Source of the DNA: Schleiferiaceae bacterium
Lineage (GTDB): Bacteria; Bacteroidota; Bacteroidia; Flavobacteriales; Schleiferiaceae
Direction: 5' to 3'
DNA length: 64,000 bases
Assembly (NCBI GenBank): GCA_029254375.1
Contig: JAQWXR010000002.1
Location: 1-64,000 of the forward strand
Numbering within the stretch: position 1 is the first letter of the stretch; the number at the start of each line of letters is the position of its first letter. Positions 18,153-28,097 of this stretch are shown piece after piece. The notes beneath the pieces were generated by a model that was not told where the DNA came from, searched no databases, and saw nothing but the letters and a program-made list of their open reading frames with translations. The translations under genes were made by a program, and so were the position numbers.

Positions 18153-20384
18153 CTAGTGTGTGAGGATGATGCGGATCACTTGGTGCTGACCTTCGTGCTG
18201 AATGCTGAGGAGGTAGCTTCCACGAGCCCATGCGCTGGTGCCAAGGCGGAATTGCTCGCTGCTCACCTTGCCGGAAGCAATGGGACGCCCCAAGGCATCA
18301 AGGACCACATACATAGATCCTACCGGGGCTTCGACTATTAAATAGTCATTCGCTGGGTTGGGATACGCCCTTAAAGTCAATGCATCGGGATGCGAAATGC
18401 CCACAGAACTTTGGGGTAAATCGGTGCTATCCAGGCTCACATTAATACCAATGAAGTCATCATTGTTTCGAGGCATCACACGGAAATTATTGAAGCCATA
18501 GAAGCAAATGCCTTCAACGGCGGTCATAGACATCGTATCACTGACCACGATGGGATTGACCTCCATCATTCCATCCAAGGTGTCATAGATTGCATCAGTC
18601 ACCAACTGGACATAAAGGGAGCTGAAGGAGGTCGCTGATTGACGGCCTGCGAGTACAAGCGCACGGTTCCAATAGCCAGCAGTGGGCAGAGAGGACACGG
18701 CATAATCACCGAAGCCCAAGTTGGTTTGTGCGATGACTAAAGGCTGTTGTGCGGGGTCTTCAAGGCGAACTAAGCAGCCCTCCCATTTTTCCCAGGCATA
18801 CCCATACTTCTCCAGGCTATCTGAAGGATTGACCACCGCTGCGACAGGCATCTGACGATTGCCTGTTTTTGAAATAGAAGCCACATTTAGACGGGTCATG
18901 CCGTAGTACTCTTCGATGGTGCCGCTTACTTGGACTTCCTCCTCGCGGAAGAACTGGGTAATTCCTGAGCCCACACACCAAATACCACTCCATGGACCAC
19001 CGCCTTCATCTTGAATGTAAAGGAAGCCTAAGTCATGTTGCTTGGTACTTGCGGTCACGATGCCTTTGACGGTAACATTTTGGCCCATGTAGGGTGAATT
19101 GCCATTGCTCGAAAGGGTGAACTGAAGGTCTTTTATGATGGCTCCGTTATTTCGAACGGTGTAGTAATCGACGTTGGGCTGAACTTGGCCTACCGGTGTG
19201 GTGGGATAGTAGGACACGTTACCCTCATTATCCCACGCTTGGATATAGTAGCGCACCAAGGTGCCTAGAGCTTGGCTTGGGAGCGTGGCTTCGTACTCAT
19301 CCGTGGTACCTGCCGCCAAGTTCATGTTCATTTGGCTGAATTGGCTGGGTAGAAGCGACGTATCGGCAGAGTAGTAAACAAACACAGAATCCACCGTGCC
19401 ATCAAAATCCGTGATATTACAAACGAGATCCACCGATTGGTTAGGGGTAGGGACCATGGGGTCGCGCTCAAAGTTGGCGATATATGGAGGCGCATAGGCC
19501 ACGATGTAGTGAGTGGAATCGAAAGGATTTAACTCATAGCCGCGGCTTCCGGATCCGACTAAGCAGCCATTTCCGTCGTGACGAACAACGCCTTTGAGGC
19601 TAGAATAAAACGTTCCAGGAACAGGGGTAACGAATGAACCGGTGGCTTGAGGAGAGTATGGGTTGACCGTCTGCCAAGAAGGAAGTTTTTGAGCCAAGAA
19701 GCGGTCCGAAACGTTGATTTTATTACCGTTACCATCGACTGCATTAAAGCTGACGCGGTTTCCGCTAAAAGGAATGACCTCCGTGACGGTCACGTTGTTG
19801 AATTCGACAAAGCTGTTTTCCCATTGCTCGCCCGTGGTTAAAATATTCACCCGAAGAGGGTCATTGAGATCCCCAATGGTGATTTGCGCTGGCGTGGGAG
19901 CTGGACGTGAACCAATGACTTGAAGCGAGTTACCGTCAATCGCCTCTAATTGAGTTCCATTGTTGTAGACTCCAACACGGCCGGTGAACTTCACTAAGTC
20001 ACCAGGTAGCAGAAATTCCACGTTTGGAAGGGGTAAAAGCTGACCTTGAGCGTTAGTATACACCCCCATGCACTCCATTCCGCGAAATGCACCCGCAGCC
20101 CCTTGAGCTACGGTATCCACTAGAAAGAAAAAGGGTCTATTGCCCCCTTGAACTGATCCGGAAGCAACTTCGGATATATTTCCTGGGGTAACCACAATAC
20201 CATAGGTCATCACGGTGTCGCCCAAGAAACTGGAAGTGTCATTGCAAGCGGCCAAATTTGCCGGGGATACATATTGGATATCGGTGATAGAAGTGTAGGG
20301 GAGAATCTGGGCCTGCGCAGTAAAGGCGAAACCGAGTCCCAAAAGAATGGCAATGCGTTTCATTATGTGTGGGGGTTGTATCAT
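18153..20384 (-). CDS. T9SS-exported protein with OB-like (DUF5689-like) domains and type A C-terminal sorting domain
   Basis: Signal MKRIAILLGLGFAFTAQAQ (internal ATG; ORF starts slightly upstream); VMTYGIVVTPGNISE..LLPGDLVKFTGRVGVYNNGTQLEA; NVTVKGIVTASTKQHDLGFLYIQDEGGGPWSGIW; C-terminus LRAYPNPANDYLIVEAPVG...RGSYLLSIQHEGQHQVIRI. Confidence 0.75.
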   Translation of the reverse strand: MIQPPHIMKRIAILLGLGFAFTAQAQILPYTSITDIQYVSPANLAACNDTSSFLGDTVMTYGIVVTPGNISEVASGSVQGGNRPFFFLVDTVAQGAAGAFRGMECMGVYTNAQGQLLPLPNVEFLLPGDLVKFTGRVGVYNNGTQLEAIDGNSLQVIGSRPAPTPAQITIGDLNDPLRVNILTTGEQWENSFVEFNNVTVTEVIPFSGNRVSFNAVDGNGNKINVSDRFLAQKLPSWQTVNPYSPQATGSFVTPVPGTFYSSLKGVVRHDGNGCLVGSGSRGYELNPFDSTHYIVAYAPPYIANFERDPMVPTPNQSVDLVCNITDFDGTVDSVFVYYSADTSLLPSQFSQMNMNLAAGTTDEYEATLPSQALGTLVRYYIQAWDNEGNVSYYPTTPVGQVQPNVDYYTVRNNGAIIKDLQFTLSSNGNSPYMGQNVTVKGIVTASTKQHDLGFLYIQDEGGGPWSGIWCVGSGITQFFREEEVQVSGTIEEYYGMTRLNVASISKTGNRQMPVAAVVNPSDSLEKYGYAWEKWEGCLVRLEDPAQQPLVIAQTNLGFGDYAVSSLPTAGYWNRALVLAGRQSATSFSSLYVQLVTDAIYDTLDGMMEVNPIVVSDTMSMTAVEGICFYGFNNFRVMPRNNDDFIGINVSLDSTDLPQSSVGISHPDALTLRAYPNPANDYLIVEAPVGSMYVVLDALGRPIASGKVSSEQFRLGTSAWARGSYLLSIQHEGQHQVIRIILTH

Positions 20385-22510
20385 TTTAAAATGGTGAATT
20401 GTCCGGTGAAAAAGTCTCCGGAATCAAGGTCTTGAACGGAATAGAAATAAATACCACGAGCGAGAATTTGGCTCTGATCGGTTAAAAGGTCCCAGGCATG
20501 TTCCCCACCTGAAAAGACGCGATCCTCGGGTCGCTCCCCGGCAAAGGTCTGGAACCAACGGATGTCTGAACCTACATAGGTGGAATGGTGCTCAAATTGA
20601 TCCATGACATCTCCCGCTGGAGAGGTGATGGTAATGCGTGCATGAGCAGGCAGATTGGCAAAGACCAGCTTACGGCTTTCTTCTTGGAAATTGGATTGGC
20701 CTTCCCATGCCGCTCCTGCATAGTAGGGGTTAGGGTATACAAATGGGGGGTAGGACTTCATGCTTGGGTTAGCCGTGGTTCCCGCAAAGGCTCGAACATC
20801 ATTCGCCAAAAAGCTAGACTCCAAGGATTCCAATTGCGTATCGGGATTGCCCTGATCAAATGCCGTTACAGCTACGGCATGTTGCCAGCCATTGGGAAGG
20901 TTTTCGAGTGCGTAATGGTAGGAATATTTGGTGGTATCGCCTGCAAAGAAGATGGGTTCAGGCAAGGCAATGTCCGCCAATCCGGTTTCGTAAAAAAGCC
21001 CATTCCCTGCCATGTCATATTCCGCGGCTCGAACAAAGTCTTCGGAAAGATTTTGACTTCCGTTGACATCAAATCCAAGACGGCTTAGGTAAACACGGTA
21101 GCCCTCAAAGTCTTTTTTCTGTGTTATGGGGTCGACACTTTCTTCGGCATTCGTAGACCAGAAAAGGTCAATGCGGTGATCTCCTGGGATGGCGCGCATG
21201 CGCGGGGCATCGGGGGGGCTTGGCAGAATGAATCGTGTAATCTTTCCATTGCCGTCGCGGTCTTCCCCATCATCCAATATTCCATTGAAGTTGATGTCTT
21301 CCCCATTGTAGGCGACTTGTGCCCATTCTGCATTACTGATAAACCGCGCTTTTTGAGCCCCGGTATTGGCGGTATTGGACTGGCCATCGTCAACCTTCTT
21401 TCCGAAGACAAAGGCAAAGGCCATGGTGATTTCATCTCCCGGAGCAAAGGCAGAAAAAGGTCCGACGCTGAGCAGATCGGATCGGTTTCCGGAGGCATTT
21501 AGCAGCGCTTGGATGTCCATTCCCACGCCATTCTGGCAATCTAATCCACTCGGTTCGTTCCAGCACGGGCTTTGGTTCAGACCCTGGGTCATTTTCACAT
21601 AACGCTGGGGGTCAGATGTGGGAAAAAAGAATAGGGCTTGGCCGGAATTATTAAAAACCCATGTATTGTAATGATCCAAAAAGCCCGAAGTAATATCGGG
21701 ATGCTTAAATCCCTGTTTGTCTTCGGCGCCAAGAAATTTTTGGCCCACATAGGAGTCGGTTATCCCCACATCCCCCGTGGCATCATAGCAGTAAGCCATA
21801 TGTAGACTATCCAAGAATCCATTCCCGCCTTGGGAATAAAACACCGAACCCCCAGCTCCAGCCGGGGTGGAATTGATATTTCGTACTACCGTATTGGCCC
21901 ATAAGGCCACATGTAAATCATCATAGGTTTCAAGGCTAACATTTTTAATCGTCATGTTCGCAATGACAAAGAAGTCCGAAAAGCGATAATTCCAATTGTA
22001 GGTCTCCATGCTCACATCGATTCCCATTGGGTTCGTGTGACCACTAATGGGAATGGAGGTGCCAGGAATGAGCAAATTGGCATCGGTGAAACTGCTCCGA
22101 AAATCCTGGTGCGAAACGGCGTCCGGTCGAAAGTTTGGATTATCGCGCAAGGAGGATACTTCGTCCATACCACCCAGGCTATTGGTAAATTCGAAACCGC
22201 CTCGACCAGGCGCATAGCCTTGCGGCGCGTCATAGGCAGAGGTACTCACGCGAACCGTTCCGCTTCCATCCACGCCGCCAATCCAAATACCGGATTCAAA
22301 GACGTGTTCGGTGCCTGATCCCGCTGGATACTCCCCTGAAGGATTCCCGGTTCCGTCTTTATAGCCTCGAAAAGCGTTGCCAAAGGTGCCCACATTGGTG
22401 ACAGTCATCCGAATGTTGCTTGCATTGGTCATTCGCTCCACAAAATTCTGAGCGGAGACGCTCCAAGTGAAAGTTAGTAGCACCAGGGTACTTGTCAACT
22501 TCAATCTCAT
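20381..22510 (-). CDS. Large exported protein of unknown function with Fn3-like region and EF-hand-like Ca-binding segment
   Basis: Signal MRLKLTSTLVLLTFTWSVSAQ; DINFNGILDDGEDRDGNGKI; DAPRMRAIPGDHRIDLFWSTNAEESVDPITQKKDFEGYRVYLSR; C-terminus GIYFYSVQDLDSGDFFTGQFTILK. Confidence 0.65.
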   Translation of the reverse strand: MRLKLTSTLVLLTFTWSVSAQNFVERMTNASNIRMTVTNVGTFGNAFRGYKDGTGNPSGEYPAGSGTEHVFESGIWIGGVDGSGTVRVSTSAYDAPQGYAPGRGGFEFTNSLGGMDEVSSLRDNPNFRPDAVSHQDFRSSFTDANLLIPGTSIPISGHTNPMGIDVSMETYNWNYRFSDFFVIANMTIKNVSLETYDDLHVALWANTVVRNINSTPAGAGGSVFYSQGGNGFLDSLHMAYCYDATGDVGITDSYVGQKFLGAEDKQGFKHPDITSGFLDHYNTWVFNNSGQALFFFPTSDPQRYVKMTQGLNQSPCWNEPSGLDCQNGVGMDIQALLNASGNRSDLLSVGPFSAFAPGDEITMAFAFVFGKKVDDGQSNTANTGAQKARFISNAEWAQVAYNGEDINFNGILDDGEDRDGNGKITRFILPSPPDAPRMRAIPGDHRIDLFWSTNAEESVDPITQKKDFEGYRVYLSRLGFDVNGSQNLSEDFVRAAEYDMAGNGLFYETGLADIALPEPIFFAGDTTKYSYHYALENLPNGWQHAVAVTAFDQGNPDTQLESLESSFLANDVRAFAGTTANPSMKSYPPFVYPNPYYAGAAWEGQSNFQEESRKLVFANLPAHARITITSPAGDVMDQFEHHSTYVGSDIRWFQTFAGERPEDRVFSGGEHAWDLLTDQSQILARGIYFYSVQDLDSGDFFTGQFTILK

Positions 22511-23811
22511 GGCATTTTTTGGCTCGAGGGTTGGCGCCCTGGAGGCCTCAAAGTGAAAACCAGAAGGCCTTGGGCTGAGCTTAAATCTGGAAGCGGAAAG
22601 CGCAAGGATTCAACGTGACCTTGTGCCACGATGCGTCCCAAAAGGTCTGTGCAATGCCAGGGAGAGCCCAAGGCGGCTTGACTCACGTCCACCCAATAGC
22701 CATCTTGGCGTTTCCCTAGGATTTGAAGTGCTAGGGCTTGCTGCTCGTTGATAGAGATTTGCAAGCGTTCAATATCAATGTCCACATACACTGGGAGGTG
22801 GTCACTCATTTCATATAAGGCTGTCAGAATATTCGATGGGACCGAGTTGTTTGTAGGAGAATTGATGGAGGAATTGAAGTGGAGTCCATCGTTGCCCACC
22901 GGAGTGAGTGATCCATTAATGTAGGTCATTTTGGCGGTGCCATCGGCGACATCGTCGCTAAACAGCACATGGTCAAATCGGTCATCCAGACCTCCGCCAG
23001 AAAAGCATCCATTGTTGGTGGCGCCATCTCGAGTACTCTGACTGTGGAGATTTCGAAATGTGTAGTTGTTGTTCCAGTTTCCGGGTTGATTTTCGGGATC
23101 GTAAAAACGAAGTGCCGCGGTGGAGTAATTCAATAGATTCTGAAAACCGGTTTCTTGGCTTTTGGGCATGTTCAAATCCCCTGCCAGAAAATAATTTGAA
23201 CCGAGATTGTGGGAGGATATGTATGCCATCAGGGCGGCCGTCTCACGGGCACGGTCGGCGATGTCGGAGGCCGACGATCCGGCTTTTAGGTGGGCAGCAA
23301 ACACGGTAAAGATCACGGTATCCGGATTGATCATCAATAAGGAGTCCCGATAATAGAAGGTTTTCACATCGATCCCACGGACCAAGTTCTGATTGCTTAC
23401 GTCCTTGGTTATCAGGTCTTGGTTCAACAGACCCAATTTATTTTGGTCGTAGTAGATGCCATTCACCAAGGAGGATCCGTTGGAAAAGAAGTCGGTCTTT
23501 TCCCAACGAGTTTCGCCGTTGACATTGAGTGAGTAATTCAATACTCGACCGTGCGCAGTGGTATTGTCCCCGTTGATTTCGTTGCAAACCAAGAGGTCAG
23601 GCTGGCTGTAGGCAATGATATCCGCTAGGTAGCCTTCTTTACTGACGGCGTTATTGCTTGAGCTTGGACAATAACTGGTGAAGTTGCGGTAATTGAGCAG
23701 ATTGTAGGTCATCACGCGCAAACGCTCCGGAGCCTGTCCATACAGCGAAGCGCTAGCCATTGCACAGCAGATAAATACGGAAAAAATGAACTTGTAGCTT
23801 GATCCGGGCAT
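22507..23811 (-). CDS. Secreted endonuclease/exonuclease/phosphatase-family protein
   Basis: Signal MPGSSYKFIFSVFICCAMASASLYGQ (internal start near 23811); RVMTYNLLNYRN, PDLLVCNEING, FAAHLKAGSS, YFLAGDLNMPKS, LDDRFDHVLFSDDV, MSDHLPVYVDI: EEP-fold motifs; weak C-terminal sorting-domain-like end. Confidence 0.82.
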   Translation of the reverse strand: MPGSSYKFIFSVFICCAMASASLYGQAPERLRVMTYNLLNYRNFTSYCPSSSNNAVSKEGYLADIIAYSQPDLLVCNEINGDNTTAHGRVLNYSLNVNGETRWEKTDFFSNGSSLVNGIYYDQNKLGLLNQDLITKDVSNQNLVRGIDVKTFYYRDSLLMINPDTVIFTVFAAHLKAGSSASDIADRARETAALMAYISSHNLGSNYFLAGDLNMPKSQETGFQNLLNYSTAALRFYDPENQPGNWNNNYTFRNLHSQSTRDGATNNGCFSGGGLDDRFDHVLFSDDVADGTAKMTYINGSLTPVGNDGLHFNSSINSPTNNSVPSNILTALYEMSDHLPVYVDIDIERLQISINEQQALALQILGKRQDGYWVDVSQAALGSPWHCTDLLGRIVAQGHVESLRFPLPDLSSAQGLLVFTLRPPGRQPSSQKMP

Positions 23812-23875
23812 AGCGTTCAAAGGTAGACCAAAGTGGCGCAAAAAAAGAATGCCAGCTTCACCCGCATTCCATGTT

Positions 23876-26773
23876 TTAGAGCTGAAAAGCAAGCCCGCCA
23901 TTGAGCCCCCAACCCGGCATGTAGCGACTATAGATTTTATCCGTGGCTTGGTAGGATTTGTAAACGCTTAACACGTCATCATTGAGCAAATTGCTTGCAC
24001 GCAACTTGAGGCTGATTCCCTTTTCCTTTCCCAATTTGGTAGTGAAGCTAAAATTCAAACTGTGGAAGGGCTGCGAATACACATCAGGGAACAAGCCCAA
24101 TCCCACAATTTGGAGCGTTGGGCCCTTCACGTTGTAATACACGCCAAAGTTAGTTTGGCTCTCGGGAGTTGTATAACTCACGCCGCCATTCAAAACATAC
24201 GGGCTCTGGCCGGCCATGGCACGGGTGTTGGTAATCGTTTGACCAATGCGCTCATAGCTCTTACGCGAATTGAACTCGACATCACTCATGGTAATGCGGG
24301 AGTCGATGAAAGTCACGTTTCCGTTGAAGAATAAGTTCTCCATGGATTCGCTCAGTCCCGCAAAGCTGGCATTCCACTCTACTTCAGCGCCAAACATGCT
24401 GCCTCGACCCACGTTCCTGGGTTGAAATTCCGTAGAGGTTTGCTGCTCTGCGATGCGCACCATCTCGATGGGATCACTAAAGTCTTTGAAAAAGCCACTG
24501 ATTGAGAACATTTGGCCACGGTCCCAGAACGTCTCCCAACGAAGGTCTGCGTTATTAATGCGCGTCTCAACCAATTGGCCATCCCAGGCAGCGTATTGGA
24601 AGAAGGAGCCATTAAAAATCCGGTTGGTCAAAGGGTCGATAATCTGGGCAAAGCTCAACTCCTTAAACGAGGGGCGTGCGATGGTACGCGTGGCAGAGAA
24701 GCGCAGGTTTTGAGATTCATTCAGCGAGTAAATGACATTGAGCGATGGGAAAAGATCGAGCGAATTCAAAACGACATCATTCGTCAAATTTTTCCCGTTC
24801 GTAATATTGCCACTGGCATAGGCTTGGTCTCGTCCAGTGTAGCGTTGAATGTAGTGTTCTGCGCGCAGACCTAGGGTTGCTTTCGTCCGAAGATTGAGTG
24901 AAAATTCCGTACTCACATAGGCGCTAGCCGTATTCGAATTAGAGGAATATTCGTTGGGATTTGGATCGTTGTTACCGGTTTGGTAATAGATACGATTTGG
25001 GTAGTTGGGATAGATGTTCGCCGGATTCAAAACTTGGTTGGGGTCATCGTCAGACCAACTCTGGCCTCCAAAAAATTGCATGTCGTAGAAGAGAATCTCA
25101 TAGTGACGGAACTTGAACGCATTGCCTACGCCATAGAGCAATTTAGCGGGCTCATCCAGGAAGGTGTATTTCTTGGTGACATCATACCGAAAGGGAACAT
25201 TCACTTCTTGGAGGTAGCGCCAGATTCTTGAGGGATTGCCTCCCGCACCTGCAGAAAAGAAGGTATCCGTGCCATACGTAAAGGCTGTTTTGCGAATGTC
25301 TGGATCCGTTGAGAGGGATAAAGTGGGGGCCACGCGCCAATCAATTTCCACGTTTTTCTCTGGCTTTACCGTGGTTCCATTGAACAAGATATTGGTCAAG
25401 GAGCGTTGGTTATACTCTAGGTTGTTAGAAAAAGCGAGGTATCCAGATTGACCTACTGCTTCGGCATCATTGTCAATCCAAAACTGGCCCGCACGGCTTT
25501 CGCCATTTTGGAGGTGCATGAGTGTCATGCGGAATTTTTTCAAATTCGTCTTGTAGGCAAATCCGAGGATACCGCCCAATAGTGTACTCTTTTCACCGAT
25601 CTGGCCTTGCTGCTTCGTAGCATAGCGAAGTTCGTATGCCGCAGGGTCGATGTAGCGTTGATATTCCCCGTAGAAAACATCATTGTAGAAGTTGTAGTTG
25701 CTCTTGTAGCTGAGGGAGAGGACAAAGCCCATCTTGGGCGTCTCGCCTGATTTGGTGGTCTTCTTTCCTTCCCATTGATTTCCAGTAGAGTAGCCCATGC
25801 TCAGATCCATTAAGGACATCTGCTTCATCGCCCCGAGGGTCGGATTAAAACTCTGTACAAAAGAAGTTACTTCACTGTTCGGATAGAAAATTGGCGTCGG
25901 TATGGATGAGCCACGCGCCCCAGCAGGTAAACGTCGGGTGCCATCGTCAAAACCCAGGAAATCTAATTTTCCACCTTGGTAAGTCAAATAGTTTGTGTTG
26001 AGATTCATCGCCGGATTGTAGCTCGTGCTCAAAGAAAAAGAAGCAATCTTCTTGTCCGGGAATGCCTTGGTCTCAATATTAAGTAGTCCGCCGGTGAAGT
26101 CCGCCGGTTGATCCGCGGTAAAAGATTTGCTGACCACAATGTTACTGACCAAATCCGTTGGGAAAATGTCCATCTGGATGGTGTTCTTGTCTGGATCCAA
26201 TCCAGGAATATCCATGCCGTTCAATGTGGTTTTTGAATAGCGATCCCCAAGTCCGCGAATGTAAACGTACTTACCGCCTTCAACGGTCACGCCGGTCACC
26301 CGTTTAGCTGCTTCTACAGCGGTAGCATCTCCGATTTGGCTGATGCGCGCGGCCGAGATGCCGTCCACCATGGCGGTGGATTTTTTCTTCAGCGTAAGGA
26401 GTGCAATTTCATTGTTGCGTTGAACTTCCGCTACAATGAGTACCTCATCCAACTTGAGGTTGTCTTCTGGATTGAGAGCCAGTTCTCCCAAAACGGTCAC
26501 CTCATTGGAATTCACTTGAACACCAGCCAGTCGCAAGGTCTGAAAGGTGAAGTAAGAAATCTCAATCACGTGCGCACCTGGAGCGGCTTTAAGGCTGAAG
26601 TTGCCATCTAAGTCCGTGGCGGTGTTTCCATTCTCGCAGGTAGCACAGGTAACGGCTGCCCCAATGATCGTTTCTCCTGATTCACTATCAAGGACGATAC
26701 CGCGAATAGTCCCACTTTGTCCAAAGCTACTTAATGAGCTGATAAGCAATGCAATAGCTATAAAAGTGCGCAT
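23876..26773 (-). CDS. TonB-dependent receptor with carboxypeptidase-regulatory-like domain
   Basis: GTIRGIVLDSESGETIIGAAVTCATCENGNTATDLDGNFSLKAAPGAHVIEISYFTFQT; plug ISQIGDATAVEAAKRVTGVTVEGGKYVYIRGLGDRYSKTTLNGMDIPGLDPDKNTIQMDIFPTDLVSNIVVSKSFTADQPADFTGG. Confidence 0.93.
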   Translation of the reverse strand: MRTFIAIALLISSLSSFGQSGTIRGIVLDSESGETIIGAAVTCATCENGNTATDLDGNFSLKAAPGAHVIEISYFTFQTLRLAGVQVNSNEVTVLGELALNPEDNLKLDEVLIVAEVQRNNEIALLTLKKKSTAMVDGISAARISQIGDATAVEAAKRVTGVTVEGGKYVYIRGLGDRYSKTTLNGMDIPGLDPDKNTIQMDIFPTDLVSNIVVSKSFTADQPADFTGGLLNIETKAFPDKKIASFSLSTSYNPAMNLNTNYLTYQGGKLDFLGFDDGTRRLPAGARGSSIPTPIFYPNSEVTSFVQSFNPTLGAMKQMSLMDLSMGYSTGNQWEGKKTTKSGETPKMGFVLSLSYKSNYNFYNDVFYGEYQRYIDPAAYELRYATKQQGQIGEKSTLLGGILGFAYKTNLKKFRMTLMHLQNGESRAGQFWIDNDAEAVGQSGYLAFSNNLEYNQRSLTNILFNGTTVKPEKNVEIDWRVAPTLSLSTDPDIRKTAFTYGTDTFFSAGAGGNPSRIWRYLQEVNVPFRYDVTKKYTFLDEPAKLLYGVGNAFKFRHYEILFYDMQFFGGQSWSDDDPNQVLNPANIYPNYPNRIYYQTGNNDPNPNEYSSNSNTASAYVSTEFSLNLRTKATLGLRAEHYIQRYTGRDQAYASGNITNGKNLTNDVVLNSLDLFPSLNVIYSLNESQNLRFSATRTIARPSFKELSFAQIIDPLTNRIFNGSFFQYAAWDGQLVETRINNADLRWETFWDRGQMFSISGFFKDFSDPIEMVRIAEQQTSTEFQPRNVGRGSMFGAEVEWNASFAGLSESMENLFFNGNVTFIDSRITMSDVEFNSRKSYERIGQTITNTRAMAGQSPYVLNGGVSYTTPESQTNFGVYYNVKGPTLQIVGLGLFPDVYSQPFHSLNFSFTTKLGKEKGISLKLRASNLLNDDVLSVYKSYQATDKIYSRYMPGWGLNGGLAFQL

Positions 26774-26806
26774 AGGTGTTCATTTTGTTGCCGCAAAAGT
26801 CCTAAT

Positions 26807-26835
26807 AAAAAATGCCCGCACTTTCGTGCGGGCAC
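26807..26835 (-). terminator. Intrinsic terminator/attenuator between the beta-helix lipoprotein gene and the TonB receptor gene
   Basis: TGCCCGCAC-TTTC-GTGCGGGCA hairpin; minus-strand reading is followed by TTTTTT. Confidence 0.75.
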
Positions 26836-26866
26836 TTGTTTAACCATTTGTTAATGGTTTAGAAAC

Positions 26867-28051
26867 TTACTTGATCGCGCCAGACTGGGCAGCCCAAGTC
26901 CAAGAGAAGACGGAGGTGTTCGCTTTTGGCGTCGTTCCCGCGGTGATTCCGGGAACCGTCACTCCACCTTTGATAAAGTTCTGAACGGTATCTACATTCA
27001 AGACGATGTCTGTGAAGAAAACAGCGGGAGCATCCACACGGTTGATTATCTGACCTGGCTTGATGTCTGTGATGTAGATATGCTCCAAACTCACAGGAGT
27101 GTTTGCGTCGGTGTTGATTAAGTCATGTGAAGTGTGGTCATCGCTGGATGCTTGAACATTGCCATTTTTGATGGTGTGTGAAGCAGTATACGAACCTTCA
27201 GGCCCATCTAGCTCAAAGCAATGATCCAAAGGAGTAATGATGACAAAGTTGTCCAAGGTACCGCCCCATGCTTGGTCGGTATCAAAAGCATCATCCCCTG
27301 CGTTCCAAGATACCAAGTTGGTAATGTTAATCATACCACCCCAAACCTCGACGCCGTCATCCTGATTGGATACGATTTCGATGTTTTCAATGGTTGTTCC
27401 AGAACCTATCCCACCCAAAGAAAGACCATTGATTTCATTACCCGCGCCGATGTTCGTACCACCATGACGGATAGAAACGTAGGAAAGGTGACCTGAATTG
27501 TCGGTGTTGTCTGAACCACCATATAAACCGTTGGCATCAGAAGTTGGAATGCCTTCGATTTGAACTTCAGAAACATCTCCAGCTGAGTTGGAAGCGGAAA
27601 TGATTCCGTTACCAAGGATGATCACACCCCCCCACAAACCACTTACGTTCGGATCGAGGTTAGGTCCTTTGAAATCGCCAGTCATCAATTGCTCATGGGA
27701 GATTTCATCCGCTACCGTCGTGAAGATGATTGGCATAGAGGCGGTGCCTACAGCCATCAATTTAGCACCACGTGCGATTAACAAAGCCGTAGCGTTGGCA
27801 CCGGTACCCGCTTCGCCTTTAATCACCGTTCCAGGCTGGATGGTGAGTGTTGCGCCGGCGGTTACAGTGATACGTCCGCCCAATTGGTAGGTCGTGTCCG
27901 AATACCAAGTCTCGTTAACGGTAATGTTTTCAGTGATAATTTTGTTGGTGTTGTCCCCTGGATTTGGATCCACTGGTGTCGCGGGATCGCATGAAGTCAA
28001 GGCAAAAGCCGCGAGGGATGCGAATGCTGAGATCTGAAAAAATGTTTTCAT
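26867..28051 (-). CDS. Lipoprotein with predicted right-handed beta-helix-like repeats
   Basis: Lipobox AALAAFALTSCDPATP..; GGRITVTAGATLTIQPGTVIKGEAGTGANATALLIARGAKLMAVGTASMPIIFTTVADE; repeated beta-helix-like turns with WGGVIILGNG. Confidence 0.75.
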   Translation of the reverse strand: MKTFFQISAFASLAAFALTSCDPATPVDPNPGDNTNKIITENITVNETWYSDTTYQLGGRITVTAGATLTIQPGTVIKGEAGTGANATALLIARGAKLMAVGTASMPIIFTTVADEISHEQLMTGDFKGPNLDPNVSGLWGGVIILGNGIISASNSAGDVSEVQIEGIPTSDANGLYGGSDNTDNSGHLSYVSIRHGGTNIGAGNEINGLSLGGIGSGTTIENIEIVSNQDDGVEVWGGMINITNLVSWNAGDDAFDTDQAWGGTLDNFVIITPLDHCFELDGPEGSYTASHTIKNGNVQASSDDHTSHDLINTDANTPVSLEHIYITDIKPGQIINRVDAPAVFFTDIVLNVDTVQNFIKGGVTVPGITAGTTPKANTSVFSWTWAAQSGAIK

Positions 28052-28080
28052 AATTAATTCATGATTTTTAATTGACGCTG

Positions 28081-28088
28081 CAAACGTA
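28081..28088 (-). promoter_or_regulatory. Candidate -7 element (TACGTTTG on the minus strand) for the TonB/T9SS cluster
   Basis: Plus-strand CAAACGTA; exact TAnnTTTG, 29 nt upstream of the ATG at 28051. Confidence 0.5.
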
Positions 28089-28097
28089 TCCGGGATA

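Noticed and set aside
20585-21498. Overlapping plus- and minus-strand ORFs (167, 108 and 124 aa) within the 20381-22510 gene
   Set aside because: Shadow ORFs of the well-supported exported-protein gene; no domain signature.
24062-24874. Plus-strand ORFs (90, 86 and 120 aa) inside the second TonB receptor
   Set aside because: Antisense shadow ORFs with no independent support.
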